Positions 1 through 10,583 of a stretch of DNA of 64,000 nt are shown here, piece by piece; the first letter of the stretch is position 1, and every line of letters begins with the position of its first letter. Location: positions 49,265,098 through 49,329,097 of the forward strand of contig JBANSL010000020.1 of NCBI GenBank assembly GCA_037127255.1, given 5' to 3'. The position numbers were made by a program, and so were the translations under genes. This DNA comes from Persicaria tinctoria. Its lineage: Eukaryota; Streptophyta; Magnoliopsida; Caryophyllales; Polygonaceae. The notes under the pieces are model-generated. The model did not search any database. It saw only the letters and a list, made by a program, of their open reading frames with translations, and was not told where the DNA came from.

Positions 1-1436
1 AATTGGAGATGGCAGTGTTAGTTATGGAATGGATGATGGAGATGATATTTACATGCGCTCTTGGACTGGTACAATAATTGGCCCTCATAATGTAAGCTTC
101 TTTCCCTTTTTCCCCCAACTGTCCCTATAATTTCATAACTCATGGATGAATGGAAGTTTGATTAGCTCCCTTGTAGTCTGCAAATGATATTCTCCTTTAT
201 ATATAAAGATTGTGCTTCAGCTTTCCTTCAAACTTCTTTATCTTACATTACACAGCTAGTAAAGTACAAAATTAAGAGAATGGTTTTGAAATGCTTAAAT
301 GCTTGACTTACTAAGTATGATAAGATTTGGATACATGTACTGGCAACAGAAAAAACTGGTCTTTTGTTTGTCTCGACTCTTTTGCAACTTCATCAGTTCT
401 GATATATCACTGTGCGAGTTTATGTAAGAAAGTAACGTGGACAAGGAATTTAAGAGATGTACTTGTTACTTAAGGATTTGTATTTGGCTAAGGCTTCTTA
501 GGTCTTGGTTTGATTGGAAGTTTGTTTAACATGAGAGATGCAACAAGTGAAATCACAAGTTATGACTTGTGAGTTCTAGTTTTAATTTTAATGTCTTGCG
601 ATCTGCATATGGGGTATGTGTAACTTCTTTATCTGTGTATATATGAAGAGATAAAACTCCAAATTAGGAGACCATAACATAGCAATGGCCACATGGTCGA
701 CCACATGGAAATGATTCTAGGACTGGATATTTTTTGACTGTTGATCGTGCCTAATATTTGCTGTTTAACTGAACTAGATTATTTGCCACTCTGCCTTTTG
801 TGCGTTTAACTATAGATGGTCTGTTATCTGAATTCTAAAATGAAGCTAGAAACTGCAAATTAGCTGGGACTGGGAGCCTCATCTATAAATTACTATATTA
901 AATTCACATTGTTTAGTTTGTTAAGATACTTGGTCAGCATTAAGGCAATGCCTGTTTTGGACCTTTTCACTTTTCTGACGTGAGCTCATATTTTGCAGAC
1001 TGTCCATGAAGGTCGTATTTATCAGTTGAAACTCTTCTGCGACAAGGATTACCCGGAGAAACCTCCCAGTGTTCGTTTCCACACCCGGGTCAATATGACT
1101 TGTGTGAATCCTGAGACTGGAGTGGTAAGTTTTCTTTTAAAAAAAATACTATTCAAACAATATGAATAAGGTCTCCAATGACTGATGTAGGGATAAGTTC
1201 CGTCAGCGAACTCAATTTGAGAAGGTTGTGTAAACTGTGCCTTTTCTAAATGTAGATTAAGATGACCAAGTGATGGATAATTGTGATCTATATAGGTTGA
1301 ACCAAGGAAATTTGGAATGCTCTCGAATTGGCAGCGGGAGTTTACCATGGAGGACATTCTAACCCAGCTGAGGAAAGAAATGGCTGCCTCCCACAACCGA
1401 AAGCTGGTCCAGCCTCCTGAAGGAACCTATTTCTAG
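1..1436 (+). CDS. UEV1: Ubiquitin-conjugating enzyme E2 variant (UEV1/MMS2-like), 3' part
   Basis: Three exons are visible at 1-91, 999-1124 and 1296-1436, joined by GT-AG introns that both fall in phase 0. They encode the last 118 residues or so of a UEV protein; the 5' exon or exons lie outside the window. Readable landmarks are [13 protein letters not shown], the E2-fold stretch [16 protein letters not shown] and the C-terminal end VQPPEGTYF before TAG at 1434. UEV proteins keep the E2 fold but lack the active-site cysteine; they pair with UBC13 to build Lys63-linked ubiquitin chains in DNA-damage tolerance and signalling. No E2-type HPN-C active-site motif is seen in the expected stretch, which supports UEV over a true E2. 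The exon sequence is clean, with no stops or frame breaks, so this is probably a working gene. Exact family member is not resolvable. Confidence 0.93.
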
Positions 1437-2711
1437 GTGCACAAGCCCTCCATGTTACTTAGCTCTGATTGTATCCAACTTCAAATCTTATGGTATGTTT
1501 TGGTACATAGTTATGCCTACTCTTAACCCTTGCAAACTGCTGAAGGGTGTCTTGTTTCAACAACTTGACTCGGAGGTTGGGCGGTGTTGAACTGGGATTG
1601 TTCTAGATGGGTGTAACTCTCATGCCCTTTATATGTATCTGGCTAAACTAGTCCAGTTCGCGTTGTGATTTGCACTTATCAAGTCCCGGCTTATTTGCAT
1701 GCTGCGATTCCTGAATCCTGACATGAAATTCATTCTGGTGGAGCTTAGGTGGGTGATGGGAAATCGAAAGCTCTCATTTGGGAGTAACACAATCTGCAAA
1801 CTCTGAAGGGGGGACAGTTTTCCTCTGACTGGCCTGTATATGAGTTCAGGCATTTGGCAACCGGTGGTCGTGTCGCCTGACAGTGTCTAGGTGTAATGGC
1901 TCGGGCGTTAATGGGTCACTGGGTCAGGCATTCAAGTACGACGTACAATCAGTATCCGAAATTGGCGGGGAGGTGCATATTTAACTATTTAACAGAAAAA
2001 TAAAGCATCTACACATTAATCTTATCCTATGATAGCTTTGAAGTGGTTGACTTAAATCGGTTGACATTTTAAAATTAAGAAACTACACACCGTTTATAAC
2101 CCTCTGTTCCTAGATGCTCCTAGGATGATGATTAGATGCCAAATTTATCATTAGGCTCTACCTTTTTGTATTAATAAATACTACGTAGTTACTAATATTG
2201 ATTCCAATTAATCTAATTGGAAAATTGTAAGTTATAGTGTATGATCGTAGCCTTCAAAAGAAAACTCTATTGCAACAGAACTAATCATCCAAAAGAGACT
2301 CACTGTGAATTAAACCAACATAGTATACAAGTTGATGGCCTATTGTTTCTACCGACAATTGGTTTTAGGATAGAAACTATATATTTATTTGCTAAGCTAC
2401 TAGCGCTTAAACTATACATATTAGCATATTCAATAAGATTGATCAGCCCTTCTTCCATTTAAGGTTCAAACTGCAGGATTGTATATTTGTATTAGCACCC
2501 TTATTAATTCCTACCTACACGTCAACTCATAATACATTGTATATGTTCTAGTTCAAGTACTCAAATGAACATTTTATGAATGTACCATGCCCCATGTTTA
2601 GTTCTAGGTATATGTCTATTATGGTGGAGGAGGAGGATCGAATTGGTGACATTTGCGAAGTGACAAACTATTTATCCCTTAAGAAGTACCAACAAGTTGA
2701 CTTATTAAATG
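1437..2711. other. Downstream flank of UEV1, no gene seen
   Basis: This stretch should hold the UEV1 3' UTR in its first 200-300 bases. I find no convincing poly(A) signal and no second gene. The short ORFs here have no recognisable content. Confidence 0.5.
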
Positions 2712-2794
2712 GCGGGAAACAGAGGCGGATCTAGGGGGTCCTAGGGGGTCACGTGACCCCCTCCTCATAAAAAAAAATTACCTAGGTTTATTCT

Positions 2795-3214
2795 CAGTGA
2801 CGGATCCAGAAATTTTTTCGGGGTGGGCATAACTTTTTTTATGGATAATTTTTATATTATTTTATAATAACTAATTTTCAATAAACATATATGAAGAGAA
2901 TAATTTAAATTTGTAAGAAAAAATATTATTATTTAATTATAAAATACAAAATAAATTATAAGAATTTTAAAATAATGGGAAATGGATTGAGAAAAAAACA
3001 AATGAAAATATGTGTCTATTGAGATTTGAATAAGGGTTTATTGGTTTCTATTTAAAATGGGGTGGACTCAACCACTAAATCACTAAAGATACTTGTATTT
3101 CACTTCTTTGTATTTCACTTCTCAATTTTTTCATATAGCACATATATTCTTGTATTTTTTTTCGGATCGGGGTGGGCGACGGCCCGGTGTCGCCCACCCT
3201 TGGATCCGCCCCTG
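2795..3214. mobile_element. hAT-like MITE nested in the 2720-3724 element
   Basis: The left end reads CAGTGACGGATCCAG and the right end TTGGATCCGCCCCTG, an inverted pair. The hexamer TATTCT abuts both ends (2789-2794 and 3215-3220), so the target duplication is shorter or more decayed than the expected 8 bp. The interior is AT-rich with no coding content. Confidence 0.7.
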
Positions 3215-3600
3215 TATTCTCCTCGTCGATAGCTTCGTTTTGATATATAATACGACATAATCCGACATCTGAGTCAAACGTTATGAATGTTTAAAAATTT
3301 CAGCAATATTAATCATTTTAGTTTTATTTCAATATACTATAATACTTTAATATGTTACTTAAATTGACATTCACATATTATAATTCATCTCGAGAGATTC
3401 GAAACCATAGGTTATATTACTTATTTTGAGAATATGGTGAGAAGTTACGCAAGTTTAAATTTTTTGTATCTAGTTATACATTATTACATGTTAATAATGC
3501 AATGTTTATTTATTGCGTTTTATATCTTTATTTTTCGTTTTTTATCCTTATTTTCGTTTTATATATTTGTAGTATTTTCGAAACCATATGTTGACACTAG

Positions 3601-3645
3601 TTTGTACTATCGATCACGTTGCGTTTTGTACTATCGATCACGTTG
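3601..3645. repeat. Two direct copies of a 21-bp unit
   Basis: A 21-bp unit beginning TTTGTACTATCGATCACG occurs at 3601-3621 and 3625-3645, inside the right part of the outer hAT-type element. Confidence 0.8.
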
Positions 3646-3732
3646 TATTTTGCGATTTTTTTTCTCGATCTTATTGTCAACTACTATGGTGACCCCCCAC
3701 TCAAAACTTTCTGGCTTCGCCTTGGCGTGAAA

Positions 3733-4737
3733 TTAGATAAAACCATCCATTAAATGGTTTTTGTTAACAAATCACCACATGTTGTCTATTTCTATTAGGA
3801 TTATGTCAAATATATATGATATTATAATATTTTACGCTTTATATTTAAATTAGAATCTCAAATAGATTTAAAAATGAAATTTACCAAAAATTTAAAAAAA
3901 TATTATTTAAAACACTTGATGTATATATGAACAAATTATGCTATTTCATTCTTTAAAAATGGCTATAAATTTTAAATATATTTTATAGACTACTTTTTAA
4001 TCAAAATTAAAATAACTTTATAAGTCATTAGCATTTTTTAAATTTAATAGTATTTTTCATATTTATAATTTATGTCACATTTTCTTTCATTTTTAAACAT
4101 CTACACTATATACTAAAAATGAAAAAAACTATCTATATAAGTTTTTAAAAATATTTTGTAGGCATAAAAGTATTTTTTTATTAAAAGTATCTTTTTTTAT
4201 TTTGATTAAATTTTTAAATAAAATTCAATAATATTTTCCACATATAATGATTATGGATTTGTTAGTTGTAGATTTCAATAAAGTGGAAAAGTAAAGTAAT
4301 AATTAGGGATATAAGTATATTTTTGTTTGTTTTAATTTACTTTCTTATAAAATGTGCACATATCTAAAGTGACATGTTTTAATCAACGAAGAGAGTATTG
4401 TATATGATTGATATGATAGTTGTTTACCAAATAGAATCGGTGATTGGATTAGCCAAAACAAAGGCAAAATGATTGGTGCAAATATTTTTGATTTGGCAAA
4501 AGATATATATGTAAAGAGTAAATCTTGTAAAAGCATATAAAAGTTAAGATATCAATATATATATATATATATATACACAAAAATATACACATGTATATAA
4601 TAATAAACAAATAATATCATTACCATAGATAATAAAATAATTATTAAAATTAATTAATTAAAAATAGGTGGTAAAAAAATAACACATGACACAATATTAG
4701 TCGAAAAAAATGTGGAAAAATATTGAAGCAGTGATAG
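3733..4737. other. AT-rich intergenic DNA
   Basis: Very AT-rich sequence with a short (AT)n tract at about 4555-4575. I see no gene, terminal repeats or RNA gene. Confidence 0.5.
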
Positions 4738-4752
4738 TGCAACTTTTGCATT

Positions 4753-4997
4753 ATTATTATTATTATTTTTTATTTTTTTTTGAAACGGAAAGAATTTGGC
4801 TGTGAGGCATAGCCCTACAAGCCAAGAGCATCCTTGCGGATGAGACTGCGAAGCAGAGAGTCGTCAGGAACAAGTGCATTGTGGAAAGCACAGGACATAT
4901 GCGATAAATGGTCCGCAACCTGGTTTGCCTACCGGAAGACATGACGAATCTCAACTGAAGCGAAGAGGCCCAGCGATACTAGATGCGATAAACGATC
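4753..4997 (-). mobile_element. 5'-truncated LINE tail (RNase H end), - strand
   Basis: Read on the - strand this gives a degraded RNase H C-terminus with RQANQVADHLSHM and LIRKDALGL, followed by a (TAA)n and poly(A)-like tail, seen as TTATTATTATT on the + strand at 4751. It is flanked by a 15-bp target duplication with one mismatch: TGCAACTTTTGCATT (4738-4752) and TGCAACTTTTACATT (4998-5012). A long duplication, 5' truncation and A-rich 3' end are typical of target-primed LINE insertion. Related tails occur at about 6665, 45455 and 53316. Confidence 0.85.
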
Positions 4998-5136
4998 TGC
5001 AACTTTTACATTTGTATTGCATAGATGGAGGCTTAGCTATTCCTTTTAAGAAAATAAATACTGCAAGCGGTTTTTTTTTTTTTTTTAATTTTCCCAACTA
5101 TTCCTCTTTAACTATGATATTTAATCCCACATATAG

Positions 5137-5906
5137 AACTCATTTGGTTGGCAACCCAAAAACCTAAGAAGTAGAAATTTGAAGGAAGTATGAGAAATTA
5201 ATGTGTTTGGTTGATATTTTTGAAATTGAAAAACGTATGAATTCAACATCCCGGGAAGTAGGGGTGTTATTCGAGTCGAACGAGCCGAGTAGTGGGCTGC
5301 TCATATTCGACTCGTTTCTGTTCGAGCTCTAGCTCGAGCTCGAGCTCGAATTTTTGTCGAGCTTAGAAGTGAGCTCGAACTCGGCTCGTGAGTATTTGAA
5401 CAAGCTCGAGCTCTTTTTGCTCTTTTTTGTCGAATCGAGCTCAAGCTCGGTTGAACTCGTGCTATTATTGTAGCTTGTTTTTGCTGGAAGATCGTTTCTG
5501 AGCTCGTTTTTAGCTCGTGAGCTCGTTTTATTGTTGTAGCTTGTCTGAGCTTATTTGAGCTACTCGAGCTCGTACTCGGCTGGAGCTTGATTCGAGCTCA
5601 GAAACCCGCTCGAACTCGGCTCGTTTTTCTAATGTGAACGAGCTCGAGCCAAGTTTTTCGAGTCAAATCCGAGCAGCTCGTGTTCACATAACACCCCTAC
5701 CGGGAAGTTGAATTTCTCAAAATGGAGGAAGTTCACTTACTTAATCACCATAGGTAAGTTCAACTTTTTTTATTTTGTATTTGAAAATTTTCAATTCCCC
5801 CTTTTAATCCTCTAAAATAAAAAAAAATCAACCAAACATATTTTCACAATTCCCATCAATTAGATTTCCCGGGAGTTTCTATTCTCACATTGAACCAAAC
5901 CAACCC
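5137..5906. mobile_element. Tourist-like MITE (copy A), split by a hAT MITE
   Basis: The ends carry the inverted motif TTTGGTTGG / AACCAAACCAACCC, with TAA after the right end (5907-5909). The left TAA is not preserved. It is related to the copies at 23120-23460 and 58888-59240, sharing a run like GGAAGTNNNATTTC and the flanking TTTGGTT ends. The 5259-5699 element interrupts it. Confidence 0.65.
5259..5699. mobile_element. hAT MITE with GAGCTCG-rich interior
   Basis: Perfect terminal inverted repeats TAGGGGTGTTAT / ATAACACCCCTA are flanked by a perfect 8-bp target duplication CCGGGAAG (5251-5258 and 5700-5707). The 441-bp interior is dominated by GCTCGAGCTCG-type palindromic words in both orientations and has no ORF of interest. 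The insertion splits the Tourist-like MITE around it, so it is the younger of the two. Confidence 0.9.
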
Positions 5907-5909
5907 TAA

Positions 5910-6294
5910 CATTGAGTCAAAAAAAGGGGAAAGGTTTGAAAATCCAAATTGATATTTGAATTATTTATTTATACTTGACCAAAGAATAGAATATCGGCCG
6001 GGAGATCCAAACCTCCCGGAAATTTTGGATAGTCAAGTATGGGACCTTTTTTTTTTTTAATATAAAAACAAATAGATAGGTAACTCATACTCAGATCCAT
6101 ATATATAAGGTTCGTCTAAATTTGACGGTCTAATAAAAAAAAAATATATTATTCTTTTGGTAATGTAGGTAGTTTTTAGTAGGGTTTGATTTTAATATTT
6201 TATAGTTTTAAATAAAATATTTTATTTTAATTAGCTTTTGAAATTAGATTTTCAAAAGCTATCCACTATAAACTTTTCAGAACTCTTCTTATTT
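5910..6294. other. AT-rich intergenic DNA
   Basis: No gene, RNA or terminal repeats seen between the Tourist-like MITE and the tandem duplication that starts near 6295. Confidence 0.5.
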
Positions 6295-7020
6295 TCTCAT
6301 ACCTCATTAGCTAGTTTGCATCAATTACTCTATCAACTGGATTACAAAACAACTTACTAGCTTATAAATACTCTAATTTAAAATATATTTAACACATTTA
6401 ATCCATCAGTTTCATCTACTCCATTAGCTTCAGCTATCATATCAGCTACGTGTCATAAAAAAAACTCAATAGTCACAGTTTTTCTATCCATGTCAAAGAA
6501 GTTTGATTTGAAAAGATTTTTCAAAATTAAATTACTTTAGTTTTTAAAAAAATTACTTCCCTTTACTAAACATAATTTATATAATTTCTTATATCATATA
6601 CTCTTGGAGCATAGAATAGAAAGACCGATGTAGTTAAGTCAACGTACAACCACCATTTTCATAATCGAGTGGGTGCCCTCCTGACTGAGCTATCGAAGCT
6701 GGCAAGCGCCTTCACGGATTGTCGATGGAGCTTTGTGAGATGGAAGGGAAACCAAGCTGCTCATTTTGTAACACAGCGGAGACACACAAACTGTTATTTT
6801 AGTTTTTCGGAAGACGATTTGCATCCGACACTTTTTAACATTGTTTTTGACGATTTGATGATTACGGAATAAGATAGCATAATTTTTAATTAAAAAATTT
6901 GAGCGGGATCGAACGGAATCCCGCTCGATTAAAGTTAAGTTAACTAAATGCATATATTATCACTCAATTCCTTCTATTTCTTAGATGTTTAATTGTTATT
7001 GTAAATCAAATCATTAGTTG
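6295..7020. repeat. Tandem segmental duplication, left copy
   Basis: This segment is repeated at about 7055-8385. Shared anchors are CTAGTTTGCATCA, ACTAGCTTATAAATACT, GAGCATAGAATAGAA, GCGGGATCGAAC and GTAAATCAAATCATT, in the same order. The left copy alone contains the LINE tail at 6665-6899. Confidence 0.85.
6665..6899 (+). pseudogene. LINE RNase H C-terminal fragment, + strand
   Basis: The reading frame ending at 6872 contains LSKLASAF, CRWSFVRWKGNQAAHFVTQ and then a stop. Spacing and residues match the end of the RNase H domain (R..N.AAH) found in plant LINEs and related RNase H-like ORFs. It is followed by an A-rich run. The equivalent position in the right-hand tandem copy (about 7580) lacks it, so it inserted after the duplication or was lost from the other copy. 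No clear target duplication is visible. Confidence 0.65.
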
Positions 7021-7341
7021 GGTTACAAAATGAGTAGCTTGGTTTCCCTTCCGTCTCACATATCTCATCAACTAGTTTGCATCAGCTACTTTATTAGTTG
7101 GGTTACAAAACATCTTACTAGCTTATAAATACTTTAATTTAACACACTTAACATATATTTAACACACTTAATTCATAAGTTATCTCATTAGCTACGTGTT
7201 CCCAAAGAGATTAATAGTCGGGGTTTTTCTATCCCAAATCAAAGAAGTTTGATTTGGAAAGATTTTTAAAAATTAAATTATTTTAGTTTTTTTTAAAAAT
7301 TACTCCCTTTTCCGAAATCTAATTTACATAATTTCTTACTA

Positions 7342-7504
7342 CTTCCGTCCAAAAATACACGCCCCTTTACTATTTATGCACGTTTTTTTAGAATAAGTTT
7401 ATAATTATTAAAAAAAATAAAAAAAGTTAATATTTTATATAGTTGTAACTCCTAAAAAAACGTATATGAATAATAAAGGGACATGTATTTTTGGACGGAT
7501 GGAG
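7342..7504. mobile_element. Stowaway (Tc1/mariner) MITE
   Basis: Terminal repeats CTTCCGTCCAAAAATACA and TGTATTTTTGGACGGATGGAG are flanked by the dinucleotide TA on both sides (7340-7341 and 7505-7506). The 163-bp size, TA target and CTYCCGTCC ends are standard for plant Stowaway elements. Confidence 0.92.
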
Positions 7505-7671
7505 TATATCATATACTCTTCGAGCATAGAATAGAAGGGCCGATATAGTCCAGTCAATGTACAAACATCATTTTCATAAGCTCAATCGAGCGGGATCGAA
7601 CTGAATACCGCTCGATTAAAGTTAAGTTAATTAAATGCATATATTATCTCTACTCAATTCCTTCTATTTCT

Positions 7672-8341
7672 CAGTGTTCTAGAAATCGCGCCTAGGCACC
7701 GCCTATGCGGTGCCTGGGCGCTAGGCGGGAGGCCTTCCTAGCCTAGACACCGCCTATGTGGCGCCTGGACGCTAGGCGGGAGGCCTTTCTAGCCTAGACA
7801 CCGCCTATGCGGCGCCTGGACGCTAGGCGGGAGGCCTTCCTAGCCTAGACACCGCCTATGCGGCGCCTGGACGCTAGGCGGGAGGCCTCCTAGGAATTTT
7901 TACGCCTAGGCGGACCTCTAGGCGGTTTTCCGCCTAGACACTGTCTTGTCCCGCCTAGTCCTGCCTAGAACCCGCCTAACCCGACGATCATTTAATTTTA
8001 GCTTCTAGACATGTGATTAGTCGCCATATGGGTTTTTCCCCCATAAGTAGGGATGTATTTGCTTTTGAGTCGAATCTATGGTTTTGGATTTTAAGAGGCT
8101 TAGAGTCGCTAGTCGGACACGTATTTTTGCATTTATTTACATTAGTGTTAGTTAAGCACCACAAATTTTGGTTTATAAGTGATATTATATATTATTATTA
8201 CATTATATGAATTATTGACATGTGTTATGTGTTAAAATATAAAAAAATAATTACGTTTGTTCTAGGTGCCGCCTAGGCACCCGCCTAGGCACTAGACGGC
8301 CACCCACTGCCTAACGGCCGCCTAGCACCTTTAGAACATTG
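7672..8341. mobile_element. hAT element carrying a GC-rich minisatellite
   Basis: The ends CAGTGTTCTAGAAAT and TTTAGAACATTG are inverted copies, and the 8-bp target duplication CTATTTCT is perfect (7664-7671 and 8342-8349). The left third is a GC-rich tandem array; the right end repeats the words CGCCTAGGCA and CGGCCGCCTAG. There is no transposase. The element is absent from the matching point of the left tandem copy (about 6990). Confidence 0.93.
7689..7891. repeat. Four tandem copies of a 51-bp GC-rich unit
   Basis: The unit runs from AGCCTAGACACCGCCTATG to GGCGGGAGGCCTTCCT. Copies start near 7689, 7740, 7791 and 7842. The last three are nearly identical and the first is more diverged. Each unit is partly self-complementary (CGCCTAGGC against GCCTAGGCG). 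Confidence 0.92.
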
Positions 8342-8385
8342 CTATTTCTTAGATTTTTGTTATTGTAAATCAAATCATTTAGTAT

Positions 8386-9027
8386 ATATGAATAAAAAGT
8401 CAGTATTTAATTACCTTATCCCAACCAACTTAAACATAATTACTTAGTTTTATATGGACGATATGGGCATTAATCGTGTTTCTCCATTTAAGGTACTGAG
8501 TCTCACTCACCCTTTCTCCATCAATATCTCATTGCGAATTAGTGAAGGTGCATTAGATCTTAATCAGTAATTACAGACACTTTTACAGTTTACATTAATC
8601 AAGATACGGAGTACATATGTATTCATCATCTTCTTTTTTTGTCATTTTGTGCACAATCTGGATGGATGAGATAATCTTCTTTGTAATCATCTATCCTTCG
8701 AATACAAGTTACATCACTGATAATTAATTCGATCTAACAGTAAAAAAAAAAAACCCTAAAAGCGAAAAAGAAAGGAACTTTTTATGAAAGAAGCTAACTT
8801 GTACTTGCAGTTTGAGTTCCAACTCAAATCACATGGTGAATCCGTAATCTAAACGATTGATCGATCGGCATATATATTATGTACTCGTTAATTCGATTCG
8901 TATTAAGTTACAGATTTCAGAAATTAAATGCGCGCAGGCCCCATCTTGTTTTAATTAGTTGGGGACGGAGATCACTTGGACAAATCAATGTGATCACATG
9001 GGGAGTGGTTAGCCACGCCATTGACAA
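8386..9027. other. Intergenic, 3' flank of the OVATE gene
   Basis: No gene seen. The right part is the 3' flank of the - strand OVATE gene. The + strand ORF from 8879 is a shadow of that gene over much of its length. Confidence 0.5.
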
Positions 9028-9702
9028 CTACTTGCAACAATCCTCTTCTTTGGGGCATTTCGTCGAACACCTTACCTCCATCTCATTCTCCGGCGCCGGC
9101 GACATGACGGCCCTCCAGATCTCGGAGAAAGCGCGGATGATGGCGCCGTGGTGGCAGGGGGAGTTGAGGCGGAGGAAGCAGGCGAGGAGATCCTGCAGAT
9201 CTTGCTTCTCGAAGATCTCCTTCTCGAAGATCACCTGAAGCATCGAGTGCTTGAAATCGAGGTAGGGGTCCTCGGAGTCCTTGACGACGGCGAGCGTCTC
9301 ATCGAGGCGGGAGGAGGAGCAATTCGAAACCCTCCGAGCGAAGGTCGGGTCCCGGGAGGGTTGAGGATCCGCTTCGTCGTCGTCGTCGTTGTCGTTGTCG
9401 TCATTGTGGATGTCGAGGGAGAAGGTGGTGGAAGTGTATCCGCCGTCGTCGGGGGAAGGGGAGGGGCGGCCGATGTTTTCGCGGTCGGACGTGGTGGTTG
9501 TTGTGGTGGTGGTGGTGGAGGAGGGGTCGTGGCGGAAGGAGAGGGAGGGAGGGGAGGTAGGCTGGAGTTTGGGGAGCGGGAGGTGGACGTCGGGGAGATT
9601 GAGGCGGTGGCGGCGGCTGCCACAGCCGCCGCAGCTGAGGGTGGAGGAGAGGCTTTTGAGGAGGGCTTTGGCTTTGTTCTTGGCGGTGTTGGTGGGTGGC
9701 AT
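9028..9702 (-). CDS. OVATE family protein (transcriptional repressor)
   Basis: An intronless gene of 224 residues from the chosen start. The C-terminal OVATE domain is at about residues 139-199, with VVKDSEDPYLDFKHSM, a Glu/Lys-rich centre and LLACFLRLNSPCHHGAIIRAF. The N-terminus has a basic patch and a GGCGSRRHRLNLPDV motif like the one at the front of OFP6/OFP8-type members. In between come an acidic Asn/Asp run and a poly-Thr run. OVATE proteins are plant nuclear and cytoplasmic repressors that bind KNOX/BELL homeodomain proteins and influence organ shape. An in-frame ATG 48 bp upstream (9750) was rejected: a TATATAG box at 9768-9774 puts the likely transcription start close to or below 9750, and the protein after Met17 begins in a family-like way. 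Domain call is firm; subfamily is inference. Confidence 0.92.
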   Translation of the reverse strand: MPPTNTAKNKAKALLKSLSSTLSCGGCGSRRHRLNLPDVHLPLPKLQPTSPPSLSFRHDPSSTTTTTTTTTSDRENIGRPSPSPDDGGYTSTTFSLDIHNDDNDNDDDDEADPQPSRDPTFARRVSNCSSSRLDETLAVVKDSEDPYLDFKHSMLQVIFEKEIFEKQDLQDLLACFLRLNSPCHHGAIIRAFSEIWRAVMSPAPENEMEVRCSTKCPKEEDCCK

Positions 9703-9767
9703 TTTTTTAGGGCGGCAGTTTGGGTGTACAATAGAAAGTGAGGAGATCAAATCTAATATAGGTAGGT

Positions 9768-9775
9768 CTATATAG
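9768..9775 (-). promoter_or_regulatory. TATA box of the OVATE gene
   Basis: CTATATAG on the - strand lies about 66 bp upstream of the chosen ATG at 9702. A start site 25-35 bp downstream would fall near 9735-9745. Confidence 0.55.
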
Positions 9776-10574
9776 TTGCTTACCCTACCTTTTTATATTT
9801 TTACCTCTCTTTATTATTATAAATACAATAATTTTTTTTTATTATTTTTAGTCGAAATCTACTATATATAGAATCGTCTATCGACTTAGTCGGCCTTCGA
9901 GTTTCAAACCTATCTGAACTCGAATTCTTATCTAATCAATAAAAAAAACATAACAGGATGGTAGTTTGTATTAGTTATTGTCTTTTTTTTTCTTAATTTT
10001 ATCTTAGAAGAAAATTTGTGACAGTATTATGTGTGGTTATATATTAAATAAAATGTGAGATGTTGCTTTTTGAAGAAAAGATGGGAAATCTACTATATGA
10101 AATAGATTAGTTAGAAGGGTGAAATTAGTGAAGAAGGTTGTTGAGTTAAGAGTTATATATAAAAGGGGAGGAAAGTTGGGAAACTTGGTTGAGTTGAGAA
10201 GTGAAGAGAAAGGGAAGATGATGAGAAAACAAAGGGAGAGGGAGAGGGAGAGGGGCCCTAAGTTAATGGGGTCACCCTTGATAAGGTTAGGAGGTTTAGG
10301 TTGCATGTGGAGGTCACTCACCCCACCATTTATTTAACTCCCATAAATTGGGTGCCCCATCTTGGAAGCAAAATCATACCCTCTTTGAACTACTTCATTT
10401 ATTAGGTGAATCTCATATTATTCACATATACAACGTATATATATAAGGTTCAACCCGATCCGAATCCGACGTACCCACCCATATTTTGTATTTCAGATTG
10501 AATTTTTCTGTCGTGATTTCACTGATTTGTTGGTTGCAAAATCGATGTTACCGTTATTCAACTGGCCTAGAATG
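9776..10574. other. Upstream region of the OVATE gene, no gene seen
   Basis: Contains a purine-rich run of GAGAGG units at about 10231-10255 and a pyrimidine-rich opposite strand that produces spurious ORFs. No coding content recognised. Confidence 0.5.
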
Positions 10575-10583
10575 GATAAAAAA

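Larger units (their letters stand above)
2720..3724. mobile_element. hAT-type non-autonomous element (outer)
   Basis: The ends are CAGAGGCGGATC on the left and GGCTTCGCCTTG on the right. They are bordered by an 8-bp near-perfect target duplication, GCGGGAAA (2712-2719) and GCGTGAAA (3725-3732). Near both ends there is a run reading GTGACCCCC. An 8-bp duplication and CAG-type ends are hAT hallmarks. No transposase is present. A second element sits inside at 2795-3214. Confidence 0.75.
7055..8385. repeat. Tandem segmental duplication, right copy
   Basis: Homologous to 6295-7020 but enlarged by two insertions that the left copy lacks: a Stowaway MITE (7342-7504) and a hAT element with a minisatellite (7672-8341). 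Homology resumes after the hAT element at about 8342. Confidence 0.85.

Noticed and set aside
3434..3730. 98-residue + strand ORF
   Set aside because: Phe/Tyr-rich AT-driven frame inside a hAT-type element.
9703..9750. Upstream in-frame ATG of the OVATE gene
   Set aside because: Too close to the TATA box at 9768-9774 to be inside the transcript with confidence; the N-terminus after Met17 looks like the family.
9148..9775. Long + strand ORFs opposite the OVATE gene
   Set aside because: Gly/Val-rich frames produced by the GC-rich antisense of the OVATE coding sequence; no family resemblance.
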